64,000 bases of DNA from Halieaceae bacterium UBA5085 (GCA_002414665.1 DIAF01000014.1:25006-89005), one strand, 5' to 3'; positions 45,505-54,013 are shown, counted from the stretch's first letter. The notes: a model not told the origin generated them from the sequence alone. Numbers and translations are program-made.

Positions 45505-46761
45505 ATGCCGGTCGCCTGGCTCGACATCCACGACAGCAACCTGCAGATCTGGCACGGTGATCTGCACCTGAGCAGCCCCGGCTACGCGCTGCTGGACGCC
45601 GGGCAGTACCGATTCGGGCAGGATGCACGCGCGGCGGCACGGCTGCGGCCGCGAGACATCTCCACGCGCTACTGGTGGCAACTCAATACCGATGCACTGC
45701 AGCCCGCCCTGGGACCGGCCCGCCACACGGCCGACCTGGTCCACGCCCACCTGCAGGCGCTGCACCGGGAGGCGGGTGCACCGGAGGAACTGTTGCTGGC
45801 CGCGCCCGGCAGTATGCGCAAGGAACAGATCGCGCTGCTACTGGGGATAATCCAGCAGTGCCCGTTCGCGGCTGTGGGCCTGGTCAACCGCAGTGTCGCC
45901 CTGGCCAGTCTTCATCCTCCGGAGACCACGCTGTTCCATCTGGAGATCCAGTTACATCAGGCCCTGCTCAGCGAAGTGCGCCGCGACGGGGCAGAGGTCG
46001 CCCTGCACAAGGCAACGCCACTGCCTGGCTGCGGACTGCTGGCGCTGCAGGAGCGGGTGGTCGAGGCAGCAGCCAGCGCGTTCATTCGCCAGACCCGCTT
46101 CGACCCCCGCCGCCGTGCGGAAACCGAGCAGCAGCTTTATGATGCCCTGCCCGGCACCCTGCGCACCCTGCGCGACGCGGCGGAAACCAGCCTGAGCGTG
46201 AACGGCTACCACGCGCGACTGACGCGCCATGACCTGCAGGCGGCCAGTCGCACACTGCTCGACGCGGTCACCGGCAACCTGCCCCGCGAACACCCGGCGA
46301 CACTGTTGCTGGACCCTGTGGCTGCCCTGCTTCCAGAGCTGCAGTCACGCCTGACGGCGACCGTGCTGCAGGCCGGCGATATGCAGCGCGCACTGGCCTT
46401 GCACGAGCCGCGCCTGCTACAGCGCGCCGAGGCCCTGGTCTTTGTCGAGCGTCTGCCCGCCGTGGCAGGAGCTGCCGCCGACACAGCGCCAGAACCGGCG
46501 GCGCCGCAGCCACTGCCCCGCGCAACGCACCTGCTGCGTCACGCCGAGGCCCGTGCACTGCAGGCTGATGGCACCTCACTGGGCGCAGGCTGGTCCCTGA
46601 TGGCGGATGCCAGCGGTGACTGGCGCCTGCATGCCGGGCCGGATGCAGGGACACTCGCGCGCAACAATGCGCCCTGTCACGATGGGGACCGCGTTGCGAG
46701 CGGAGATCGCCTGCAACTGGCGGACGGCACCGAGGCCCTGCTGATCCGGGTCAGCGACTAG
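45505..46761 (+). CDS. Operon gene 8: ASKHA/Hsp70-like protein with FHA-like C-terminus
   Basis: 418 residues, cytoplasmic (no signal or membrane segment). The N-terminal part starts with WLDIHDSNLQIWHGD, resembling phosphate 1 of the actin/Hsp70 fold. YRFGQDARAAARLRP and ELLLAAPGSMRKEQIALLLGI...VGLVNRSVALAS match the spacing of Hsp70-like subdomains. The C-terminal 75 residues (SLGAGWSLMADASGDWRL, HDGDRVASGDRLQLADGTEALLIRV) look like a degenerate FHA domain. ATPase activity is uncertain, because phosphate-2 and adenosine motifs are weak. It starts one base after gene 7. Confidence 0.65.
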   Translation: MPVAWLDIHDSNLQIWHGDLHLSSPGYALLDAGQYRFGQDARAAARLRPRDISTRYWWQLNTDALQPALGPARHTADLVHAHLQALHREAGAPEELLLAAPGSMRKEQIALLLGIIQQCPFAAVGLVNRSVALASLHPPETTLFHLEIQLHQALLSEVRRDGAEVALHKATPLPGCGLLALQERVVEAAASAFIRQTRFDPRRRAETEQQLYDALPGTLRTLRDAAETSLSVNGYHARLTRHDLQAASRTLLDAVTGNLPREHPATLLLDPVAALLPELQSRLTATVLQAGDMQRALALHEPRLLQRAEALVFVERLPAVAGAAADTAPEPAAPQPLPRATHLLRHAEARALQADGTSLGAGWSLMADASGDWRLHAGPDAGTLARNNAPCHDGDRVASGDRLQLADGTEALLIRVSD

Positions 46762-46773
46762 GCGAGGCGCAGC

Positions 46774-47862
46774 ATGGCAAGGCGCAAGCGCGGCTTTACG
46801 ACCTTCAACCTGAGTTTTCTGGACATCATGTCCTGCGGCTTCGGCGCAGTCGTGCTGGTTTTCCTGATCATTGACCACTCCATAGAAGTGCAATCGCGCG
46901 AGCTGAATCGCGACCTGCTCTCCGAAGTCAACCTGCTGGAGGAGGATATCGCCGACGGCGAAGCCGGGCTGGTGAAACTGCGCAATGCCCTGAGTGACAT
47001 CGACCAGCAGATGGTGGAGGCCCAGGGCAGGGCCACACGGGTGACAGAGGAAATCGACGAGTATGAAGCGCTGATTGCCGGTCTGCGCGATGCCACCAGC
47101 AGCAGCCCGGACCTGGAGCGGCTCAAATCCCAGATTCAGGCGCTGGAGGCGGAAGTGAAGCGCCTGCGGGAATCCGCCGAGGACACCAGTGGCAACAGCG
47201 CCCGCACGTTCACCGGCGACGGCAACCGCCAGTACCTTACCGGGCTGAATCTGGGCGGGCGGCATATCGTGATTCTGCTGGATGTTTCATCCAGCATGCT
47301 GGCCGACCGCCTGGTCAATATTATCCGCCTGCGCAACATGGGAGCCGACATACAGCGCGGTGCGGAGAAATGGAGCCGCGCACTGAACACCGTTGACTGG
47401 TTGACGGCCCAGCTGCCGGTTGGCAGCAGCTACCAGATCATTACGTTCAATACCGAAGCGAACTTTGCACTGCCGGAAACCGCCGGCAAGTGGCTGGAGG
47501 TTGCCAATCAGCCACAGCTGGAATCCGCCACGCGCGCCCTGCGCAGCATCCTGCCCAGCGGCGGCACCAGCCTGGAAAACGCCTTCATCGCCTTGGGCCG
47601 GTTGAGCCCGGTGGCAGACAACATATTCCTGATTACCGACGGCCTGCCGACCCAGGGCACCGCGGCGCCGCGAGGCAGCACGGTCAACGGTAAACAACGC
47701 CTGGATCTCTATCAGCAGGCACTGCGGCGACTGCCAAGGAACGTGCCCGTGAATATCATTCTCGCGCCAATGGAGGGCGATCCGATGGCGGCTTCGGCAT
47801 TCTGGCAACTCGCCCAGGCGACCCGTGGCAGTTTCATGACGCCCTCGCGGGACTGGCCCTAG
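46774..47862 (+). CDS. Operon gene 9: membrane-anchored vWA protein with ExbD-like N-terminus
   Basis: 362 residues. Short basic N-terminus, then a membrane segment beginning FNLSFLDIMSCGFGAVVLVF with Asp17 at its start, in the position of the proton-carrying Asp of ExbD (INVTPFIDVMLVLL) and TolR. Residues 40-135 form a coiled coil. The vWA domain follows, with MIDAS DVSSS at 170-174, a Thr region SGGTSLENAF and the Asp motif LITDGLPTQG. Topology predicts a periplasmic vWA domain. The family is otherwise uncharacterised to my knowledge. Eleven bases after gene 8. Confidence 0.85.
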   Translation: MARRKRGFTTFNLSFLDIMSCGFGAVVLVFLIIDHSIEVQSRELNRDLLSEVNLLEEDIADGEAGLVKLRNALSDIDQQMVEAQGRATRVTEEIDEYEALIAGLRDATSSSPDLERLKSQIQALEAEVKRLRESAEDTSGNSARTFTGDGNRQYLTGLNLGGRHIVILLDVSSSMLADRLVNIIRLRNMGADIQRGAEKWSRALNTVDWLTAQLPVGSSYQIITFNTEANFALPETAGKWLEVANQPQLESATRALRSILPSGGTSLENAFIALGRLSPVADNIFLITDGLPTQGTAAPRGSTVNGKQRLDLYQQALRRLPRNVPVNIILAPMEGDPMAASAFWQLAQATRGSFMTPSRDWP

Positions 47863-47870
47863 GAGTCGGT

Positions 47871-48866
47871 ATGCGCAAACGACGGACCACCGAAGAGTTC
47901 TCGCTGTCGTTTCTCGACGTCATCTGCTGTGGTTTCGGCGCCGTAATCCTGTTGCTGATGATTACCAAAACGGTGCAGCCGCAAATTATCGAGGCATCCA
48001 CCGTCAACTTGCAGGGCAAGGTTGCAGAACTGCAGGAACAGGTGTTCGAGATACGGGGCGAAACGCGCATCCTCAACCGCGACCTGAACGCGCGCCAGGA
48101 ACAGCTGTCGGCGTATCGCGAGCGCATCGCCATTCTCCAGGCACAGCTGGCCAGCACGCGCTCCCGCCACGACAGCCTGCAGGTCAGCGCCAGCACCAGT
48201 GATGTGATCGCCGAGCAGCTGGCCATTGCACGCCAGTCGCTTACCGAGGAACAGAAGCGACTGCAGGCCCAGCAGGCACAGGCGAAGAACAATTATATTG
48301 GCGGTATACCAGTCGACAGCGAGTACATTATCTTTGTCATCGACACCTCCGGCTCCATGTTCTATTACGCCTGGGAGCGGGTGCTGAGGGAGGTCGAGTC
48401 GGTGCTGAGCATCTACCCGGAGGTGAAGGGCATTCAGGTCATGAACGATATGGGTGACTACATGTTCAGCCGCTATCGCGGCCAGTGGATACCGGATACC
48501 GCCGCACGGCGCGCGGCGATCATCCAGAACCTGCGCAACTGGAACGTATTCAGCAACTCGAGCCCGGTGGAGGGTATCACCCAGGCCATCCGCAGCTTTT
48601 ACGACGGCAAGAAACGCATTAGCATCTACGTGTTCGGTGACGACTTTACCGGCAACTCGATCAGCCAGGTGCTCACCACCGTTGACCGACTCAACCGCGA
48701 CAGCGGTGACCAGCGCCTGATACGCATCCATGCCGTGGGTTTTCCCGTACTCTATTCACAGGCGCCTGCCCAGCAGAATACCGCACACCGCTTCGCGGCG
48801 CTGATGAGAGAGATGACGTATCGCAATGGAGGCACCTTTGTCGGGCTCAATGACTACCGCCCCTGA
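47871..48866 (+). CDS. Operon gene 10: second membrane-anchored vWA protein with ExbD-like N-terminus
   Basis: 331 residues, same architecture as gene 9 but clearly diverged. The membrane segment is FSLSFLDVICCGFGAVILLL with Asp16. A coiled coil spans about 45-140, and the vWA domain has MIDAS DTSGS at 158-162. Both proteins share SFLD[IV]xxCGFGAV. Two paralogues in one operon suggest a heterodimeric B subunit for the ExbB-like channel. Eight bases after gene 9; its 3' end overlaps gene 11 by 17 bases. Confidence 0.85.
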   Translation: MRKRRTTEEFSLSFLDVICCGFGAVILLLMITKTVQPQIIEASTVNLQGKVAELQEQVFEIRGETRILNRDLNARQEQLSAYRERIAILQAQLASTRSRHDSLQVSASTSDVIAEQLAIARQSLTEEQKRLQAQQAQAKNNYIGGIPVDSEYIIFVIDTSGSMFYYAWERVLREVESVLSIYPEVKGIQVMNDMGDYMFSRYRGQWIPDTAARRAAIIQNLRNWNVFSNSSPVEGITQAIRSFYDGKKRISIYVFGDDFTGNSISQVLTTVDRLNRDSGDQRLIRIHAVGFPVLYSQAPAQQNTAHRFAALMREMTYRNGGTFVGLNDYRP

Positions 48867-49506
48867 GCGCGGCCGCTGGCTCGCGGCGCTGGCACTCGCC
48901 TGTCTGCTGGCGGGCTGCGGTACCAAACAGGTGGTTGTAGAGAGCGAATTTCCCGACCCGGTGATGAACCCGCTGCCGCTGAGGCTGGGCGTCTGGTACG
49001 ACAACGAATTCGCCAATCACGAGTTTTTCGATGAGGCCAGTGGACGAGCCGAATCGAGCTGGCTGGTGAATACCGGCCAGGCACAGGTGGAGTTGTGGCA
49101 AACCCTGCTCAGGGGCATGTTCCGCGAAGTTGTGTTCATGAACGGCAAACCCGGGCCAGGGCAAATGAATCCGTTGGTCGATGCCGTCCTGCTCCCCTCG
49201 GTCGATGAACTACAGTACGCCATCCCGGCACACACCAACGTCAAGGTCTATGAGATCTGGATGCGCTACCGCTTTCAACTGGTCACCGTGGGTGGAGAAC
49301 CGATCGCGGAATGGACCATGCCGGCGTATGGCAAAACGCCCACCGCATTCATGCAGAGTGATGAAGGTGCTGTGCGGCTGGCCGCCATCGTTGCACTGCG
49401 CGATGCGGGCGCGCATTTCGCCACCACCTTTACCCGTGTGCCGCAGGTTGAGGCCTGGCTAAACAGCCTGCCCCGGGCTGGCGGCCAGGCACAGGTGCTG
49501 CCATGA
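48850..49506 (+). CDS. Operon gene 11: lipoprotein of unknown family
   Basis: 218 residues from the ATG at 48850, which places the lipobox LLAGC at Cys23 (a start at 48826 is also in frame). The mature part begins PLRLGVWYDNEFANHEFF and contains QVELWQTLLRGMFREVVFM and VYEIWMRYRFQLVTVGGEPIAEW, an alpha/beta pattern like gene 3 and like lipoproteins of envelope assembly systems. No family named. Coupled to gene 12 by ATGA. Confidence 0.75.
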   Translation: MTTAPERGRWLAALALACLLAGCGTKQVVVESEFPDPVMNPLPLRLGVWYDNEFANHEFFDEASGRAESSWLVNTGQAQVELWQTLLRGMFREVVFMNGKPGPGQMNPLVDAVLLPSVDELQYAIPAHTNVKVYEIWMRYRFQLVTVGGEPIAEWTMPAYGKTPTAFMQSDEGAVRLAAIVALRDAGAHFATTFTRVPQVEAWLNSLPRAGGQAQVLP

Positions 49507-50165
49507 CGCTGCGTCTCCTGCTGCTGTGTGCGGCATTGCTGCCCTGGTTGACCGGCTGCGTAAACGCAACGGTGGACCAGATGGTGTTCAATTCACCGAC
49601 GGCCGGTATCGGTGACGCCTCAGTGGTAATTCTCGGTCGCCGCCACGCCAGCGACTACGAGACCGAGCCCGGCTTTATTCGCTGTGTCGGCGGACATATA
49701 GAGGCACGCGACCCATCGATTCGTGTCATCGATGAGCTGGAGTTTCTCAATGCCCTCTACCCCTGGTTTGAACCGCGCACCGCACCCCTGCGCCCCTCGG
49801 ATCTGGAAAAACTCTTCGAGCACCGCGACGTGGCGGAAAAATTTGCGGCCCTGCAGACGCGTTACATGATCTGGATTGACGGCAGTACGGTGCGGGGCGA
49901 CTCGGCAGGTTCCATGACCTGCGGTATCGGCCCGGGCGGCGCAGGCTGTTTCGGCTTCGGCACCTGGTCTGACGACGCCAGCTACGAAGCCACCATCTGG
50001 GATTTCACTCAACGCGCCGAGGTCGGCCGCATCAGCGCCACGGCTAGCGGCCAGTCCTATATGCCCGCCGTGGTGCTGCCGATCCCCATTATCGCGCCGG
50101 TTCAGGGCACTGCCTGCGACAGTGTGGGCGACCAGTTGCTGGAATTTCTCTCGCGCACAGACTAG
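49503..50165 (+). CDS. Operon gene 12: lipoprotein of unknown family
   Basis: 220 residues. Lipobox WLTGC (Cys19). The mature part starts with a strand (DASVVILGRRHASDYETEPGF) and includes YMIWIDGSTVRGDS and YEATIWDFTQRAEVGRISAT, a beta-rich domain with four Cys (CVGGH, TCGIGPGGAGC and TACDS) that may form disulfides. Its opening strand resembles those of genes 3 and 11, so the three lipoproteins may share a distant fold. Nine bases before gene 13. Confidence 0.75.
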   Translation: MTLRLLLLCAALLPWLTGCVNATVDQMVFNSPTAGIGDASVVILGRRHASDYETEPGFIRCVGGHIEARDPSIRVIDELEFLNALYPWFEPRTAPLRPSDLEKLFEHRDVAEKFAALQTRYMIWIDGSTVRGDSAGSMTCGIGPGGAGCFGFGTWSDDASYEATIWDFTQRAEVGRISATASGQSYMPAVVLPIPIIAPVQGTACDSVGDQLLEFLSRTD

Positions 50166-50174
50166 GAGCCGTCC

Positions 50175-51605
50175 ATGATGCCCGCACTCATTCGTCACAC
50201 CGCGCTGGGCCTTGCATTGCTTGCCGCGCTCACCGGCTGCGCCGGTAACCCCGCAACCGGCGGTGCCAGCGTAGTGGTCATGAGTGAGTCCAAGGAAGCG
50301 AAGATCGGGCAGGAGATGTACGCCGAGATCCAGAAGGAAGGTGCGATCTACGATGATCGGGAGCTGCAGGACTATGTAAACCGTGTCGGTCAGCGCCTGG
50401 TCGCCAACAGTGACCGACCAGACCTGCCGTTTACCTTCACCGTCATCGACAGTCCGGACCTGAATGCCTTCGCCACGCCGGGCGGCTATGTCTATATCCA
50501 CCGCGGACTGCTCGCCTACCTCGACTCCGAAGCGGAACTGGCCGGTGTGCTCGGCCATGAGATTGCCCACGTTACGGCGCGGCACGCTGCCCGCCAGCGC
50601 GCCGGATCACTCACCACACAGGTGCTGGCGGTCACCGCCGGCGTGCTCACCGGCAGCCGGGACATCATGGACTCTGCGGGGATGTACGGCACTGAGCTGG
50701 TGCGCGGCTACGGCCGGGAGCACGAGCTGGAGGCGGACGGTCTGGGGGCGCGTTACATGTACCTGAGCGGCTATGAGCCCGACGCACTGTTGAACGTGAT
50801 TGGCGTGCTCAAGGACCAGGAGCAGTATCAGCGCGTGCGCGCCAAGGCGGGCGGTAAGCCCGCCGGCACCTACCACGGGCTGTACGCCACACACCCGCGC
50901 AACGACCAGCGCCTGCAAACCGTGATCCGTGCCGCCAGCGAGCTGGACACCGGGCAGGTGCTCGAGGATCCCAGCGTGCCCGGCGAGTTCCAGCGGCGCA
51001 CGGATGGGCTACCCTGGGGCCCACGCATAAAACGTGAGGACAACCGCTACTACCACAACAAGCTGGCGTTCAGTTTTGCCTACCCACCGGGTTGGCAGGT
51101 CAGCAGTGGCAGTCGCGCGATCGTCGCCAGCGCTGCAGACGGCAGCGCCAGCCTCACCATTACCCTGCAGAAACCGGACCCGCAACAAACCCCGCAACAG
51201 GCGCTGGAGGCGGCCGCCAGTGGCGGCATCAGCGATGGTCTGGAGCTTGAGCAGGCGGGTCTGCAGGGTTACAGCGCCCTCGCCAGTGGCGGCGGGGAAA
51301 CACGGCGCCTGGCGGTGATCAATCACAACTGGCAGTTCCTGTTTGAGGGCAAGGCTGACAAATTCAAAGCCGCGGACGCCGACCTGCTGGCAATGATCCA
51401 GAGCTTCCGCCCGCTGCATCCACAGGAACGCAATGCCGGTGAACAGCGTTATGTGCGCTATATCCAGGTACCACGGGGAGCCACCATGGCCAGCCTCGCC
51501 GCCAGTATTCGGCTACCGGATGCGGAAGCGCAACTACGGCTGCTGAATGGTCTTTATCCGAGTGGCGAGCCGCGCACCGGAGACTGGATCAAGATCATCC
51601 AGTAG
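50175..51605 (+). CDS. Operon gene 13: M48 family metalloprotease lipoprotein with LysM-like C-terminus
   Basis: 476 residues. Lipobox ALTGC (Cys22). Zinc protease motif HEIAH at 128-132 and third ligand in EHELEADGLGARYM, as in BepA/LoiP-type periplasmic M48 proteases that handle outer-membrane protein quality control. The C-terminal half has a PsbP/DcrB-like stretch (LAFSFAYPPGWQVSSGS) and ends in a LysM-like module (VPRGATMASLAASIRLPDAEAQLRLLNGL). Similar proteins occur outside this operon context, so its link to the system is by position only. Confidence 0.9.
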   Translation: MMPALIRHTALGLALLAALTGCAGNPATGGASVVVMSESKEAKIGQEMYAEIQKEGAIYDDRELQDYVNRVGQRLVANSDRPDLPFTFTVIDSPDLNAFATPGGYVYIHRGLLAYLDSEAELAGVLGHEIAHVTARHAARQRAGSLTTQVLAVTAGVLTGSRDIMDSAGMYGTELVRGYGREHELEADGLGARYMYLSGYEPDALLNVIGVLKDQEQYQRVRAKAGGKPAGTYHGLYATHPRNDQRLQTVIRAASELDTGQVLEDPSVPGEFQRRTDGLPWGPRIKREDNRYYHNKLAFSFAYPPGWQVSSGSRAIVASAADGSASLTITLQKPDPQQTPQQALEAAASGGISDGLELEQAGLQGYSALASGGGETRRLAVINHNWQFLFEGKADKFKAADADLLAMIQSFRPLHPQERNAGEQRYVRYIQVPRGATMASLAASIRLPDAEAQLRLLNGLYPSGEPRTGDWIKIIQ

Positions 51606-51617
51606 TCGGGGAGCCTG

Positions 51618-52268
51618 TCAGCCGTAGCGCGTATCAGCCACGAACGGGTTGCTGCGACGCTCCTGGCCAAACGTTGACGTGGGTCCGTGGCCAGGGACAA
51701 AGGTGATATCGTCCCCCAGGGGAAACAGTGTTTCGCGGATGCTGGCAATCAACTGGTCATGATCGCCTCGCGGGAAATCGGTGCGCCCGATTGAACCCTG
51801 GAACAGCACATCGCCCACCCAGGCCACTCGCTCTCCCGCGTGCAGAAACACCACATGGCCCGGGGTATGGCCAGGGCAATGAAAGACCTGCAGGGTCTGC
51901 GCGCCCACTGTCACCGTGTCACCCTGCTCCAGCCAGCGGTCGGGAACAAAGGCATCGGCGTGCGGAAAGCCTGACATCCTGCACCACTCGGGCAGACGGT
52001 CAATCCAGAACGCGTCCTCTTTCTCCGGCCCTTCGATAGGCACTCCCAGCTGCTGGCGCAATACATCCGCTGCGGCGCAGTGATCCATATGGCCATGGGT
52101 CAGCAATATTTTTTCTACTGTTACCCCCATTTTCTCCGCGGCCTGCAACAGGCGCTCGACGTCACCGCCGGGGTCCACCAGAGCCCCTCGCCCGGTATCC
52201 AGACACTTGATGATGGAGCAGTTCTGCTGGTAGGCCGTGACCGGCACGATCGTCACCTGAATAGACAT
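51618..52268 (-). CDS. MBL-fold metallohydrolase, glyoxalase II-like (YcbL type)
   Basis: 216 residues. Metal-binding LLTHGHMDHCAAA, then FHCPGHTPGHVVFLH, VAWVGDVLFQGSIGRTDFP and FVPGHGPTSTFGQER complete the beta-lactamase-fold ligands. Length and the GRTDFP segment match the YcbL type II glyoxalase-like hydrolases. It has no C-terminal glyoxalase II helical domain. It is convergent with the envelope operon (12-base gap). Confidence 0.9.
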   Translation of the reverse strand: MSIQVTIVPVTAYQQNCSIIKCLDTGRGALVDPGGDVERLLQAAEKMGVTVEKILLTHGHMDHCAAADVLRQQLGVPIEGPEKEDAFWIDRLPEWCRMSGFPHADAFVPDRWLEQGDTVTVGAQTLQVFHCPGHTPGHVVFLHAGERVAWVGDVLFQGSIGRTDFPRGDHDQLIASIRETLFPLGDDITFVPGHGPTSTFGQERRSNPFVADTRYG

Positions 52269-52271
52269 GTG

Positions 52272-53558
52272 TTACTTCCGTTTCGATTCCAGGTCAGCAC
52301 GGGGATCGTCAAAGACCGCCATGTCGAGCTGGTTTTCACTTTTACCCACAATCACGGCTACGGTTGCATCGCCAGTGACGTTGACTGCGGTGCGCACCAT
52401 GTCGAGCAGGCGATCGACACCAATGATGAGAGCGATACCCTCAACCGGCAAGCCGGCCTGTTCCAGCACCAGTGCCAGCGTGACCAGACCGACACCGGGC
52501 ACTGCCGCGGTACCGATGGAGGCGAGAGTGGCGGTAAGGATCACCGTCAGGTAGGCGGCCATGCTCAGTTCCACGCCATACACCTGGGCGATAAACACCG
52601 TGGCGACGCCCTGCATGATCGCCGTGCCATCCATGTTGATCGTGGCCCCGAGTGGCACGGTAAACCCGGCAACGGAACTGTGCACCCCCAGGCGGCGCTC
52701 CACGGTCCGCAGGGTAATCGGCAGGGTGGCGCCGGAGGATGCCGTGCTGAAGGCAAAGGCCCACACCGAGCGCATCTTGTGCATCATCATCCGCGGTGAC
52801 ACCCGGGCGATGCTCGCCAGCAGAGCGCTGTAGGTCACCAGACCGTGGAACAACAGTACCGCGAGGACCGTGAAGAAATAGGCGGCGAGATCCATGATGG
52901 CACTGATGCCCATCTCGGCAAACAGTTTGGCGAGCAGGGCAAACACACCCCAGGGGGCCAGCTCCATGAGCAAGCCCACCATCTTCATGATCACGGTTTC
53001 CATATCGGTAAAAAAGCTGGCAATGCGACGCCCCGGCTCGCCGGCGTGGGAAATGGCGTAACCGAAGAGCAGCGCAAACACAATCACCTGCAACATGTTG
53101 CCTTCGGCCATGGCGGCTACCGGGTTAGAGGGCACGATGCCCACCAGCACGTCGGTAAGCGGCGGCGGCTTGGCCACCTCGAATTGCGCGTCCCCTGCCA
53201 TTTCCACGCCGGCGCCCGGACCAATAGCCACCGCCGCCAGCAAGGCGATGCTGATGGCGATGGCAGTGGTCGCCAGGTAGAACAGGATGGTTTTCACCGC
53301 GATTGGCCCCATGCGGGCACTGTCGCCCAGGGAGCTGGAGCCACAGATGAGCGATACCAGCACCAGGGGCACGACCAGCAATTTCAGCGAGGCCACAAAC
53401 ATGCGGCCAATGACGTCGAAAACACCGAGCACCAGCCAGTCGTTGACGATCCGGCGCCAGACGTCGGCCAGTTCGCTGCTCTGCAGCAACAGGTTACACA
53501 GGGAGCCGAGGACAATGCCGGCTACCATCGCAAGGAGAATGCGCTTGGTCAGGCTCAT
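52272..53558 (-). CDS. Dicarboxylate/amino acid:cation symporter (DAACS/SLC1 family)
   Basis: 428 residues, about eight membrane segments plus two re-entrant loops. SLICGSSSLGDSARMG matches hairpin 1, AFSTASSGATLPITL hairpin 2 and GATINMDGTAIMQGVATVFIAQ the NMDGT motif of transmembrane helix 7. Imports glutamate, aspartate or C4-dicarboxylates with H+ or Na+; specificity cannot be read. Three bases upstream of the MBL gene, possibly cotranscribed. Confidence 0.93.
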   Translation of the reverse strand: MSLTKRILLAMVAGIVLGSLCNLLLQSSELADVWRRIVNDWLVLGVFDVIGRMFVASLKLLVVPLVLVSLICGSSSLGDSARMGPIAVKTILFYLATTAIAISIALLAAVAIGPGAGVEMAGDAQFEVAKPPPLTDVLVGIVPSNPVAAMAEGNMLQVIVFALLFGYAISHAGEPGRRIASFFTDMETVIMKMVGLLMELAPWGVFALLAKLFAEMGISAIMDLAAYFFTVLAVLLFHGLVTYSALLASIARVSPRMMMHKMRSVWAFAFSTASSGATLPITLRTVERRLGVHSSVAGFTVPLGATINMDGTAIMQGVATVFIAQVYGVELSMAAYLTVILTATLASIGTAAVPGVGLVTLALVLEQAGLPVEGIALIIGVDRLLDMVRTAVNVTGDATVAVIVGKSENQLDMAVFDDPRADLESKRK

Positions 53559-53603
53559 TGCAGGGCGGGCCCCCGGCCTCCTGGCGCGGTGCTCACGACA
53601 TCA

Positions 53604-53912
53604 TCAGGCATCGCTGTCGCAGACTCCCGGTGTATGGCTGACCACGCCCGCGTCGGCACAGGCATTACAGGGCGAGGCCAGTGTCTCGCGCTGACCGCCG
53701 TCGCGCAGCGCGCACACGGGATTGTATTCCATGGTACACACCTGCGGTCGAGGTTCCGTGCAGACCTGTTCATTGCTCGCGCTCTGCGGCGAGGCCACCT
53801 CGGGCGGGGCCGCCCCGAAGGGCTGCTCCTGTGGCGGTTCCGGCGCTGGAGGCTGGTTTACACCACACCCCGTGAGCAGCAAGATCAGGCACAGCGCCGG
53901 AAATCGCAGCAT
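53604..53912 (-). CDS. Small lipoprotein with Kazal-like domain
   Basis: 102 residues. Lipobox LLTGC (about Cys16), a Pro/Glu-rich linker, then a cysteine-spaced module (VCTMEYNPVCALRDGG, SPCNACADAGVVSH, GVC) with the pattern of Kazal-type protease inhibitors. Bacterial Kazal-like proteins are known but poorly studied; inhibition of an extracytoplasmic serine protease is inference. Confidence 0.8.
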   Translation of the reverse strand: MLRFPALCLILLLTGCGVNQPPAPEPPQEQPFGAAPPEVASPQSASNEQVCTEPRPQVCTMEYNPVCALRDGGQRETLASPCNACADAGVVSHTPGVCDSDA

Positions 53913-54013
53913 GACTCATCCTTTCCCGTGACAAAACCGCTAGGGTACCACCGCCACCAGATAAACGCAGCCGTCCCGCCGGGTATCGCGGCGGGATTTG
54001 GTACGGTGGGCGA

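Noticed and set aside
44706..48866. Zorya-type anti-phage system (MotA-like plus partner)
   Set aside because: There is no MotB with peptidoglycan-binding domain and no ZorC/ZorD helicase or nuclease; the neighbours are envelope lipoproteins.
42356..48866. Type VI secretion phosphorylation module (FHA and TagR/SUMF1-like genes)
   Set aside because: No kinase, phosphatase or any T6SS structural gene is present.
46774..48866. MoxR-vWA chaperone system
   Set aside because: No MoxR-type AAA+ ATPase lies in the operon.
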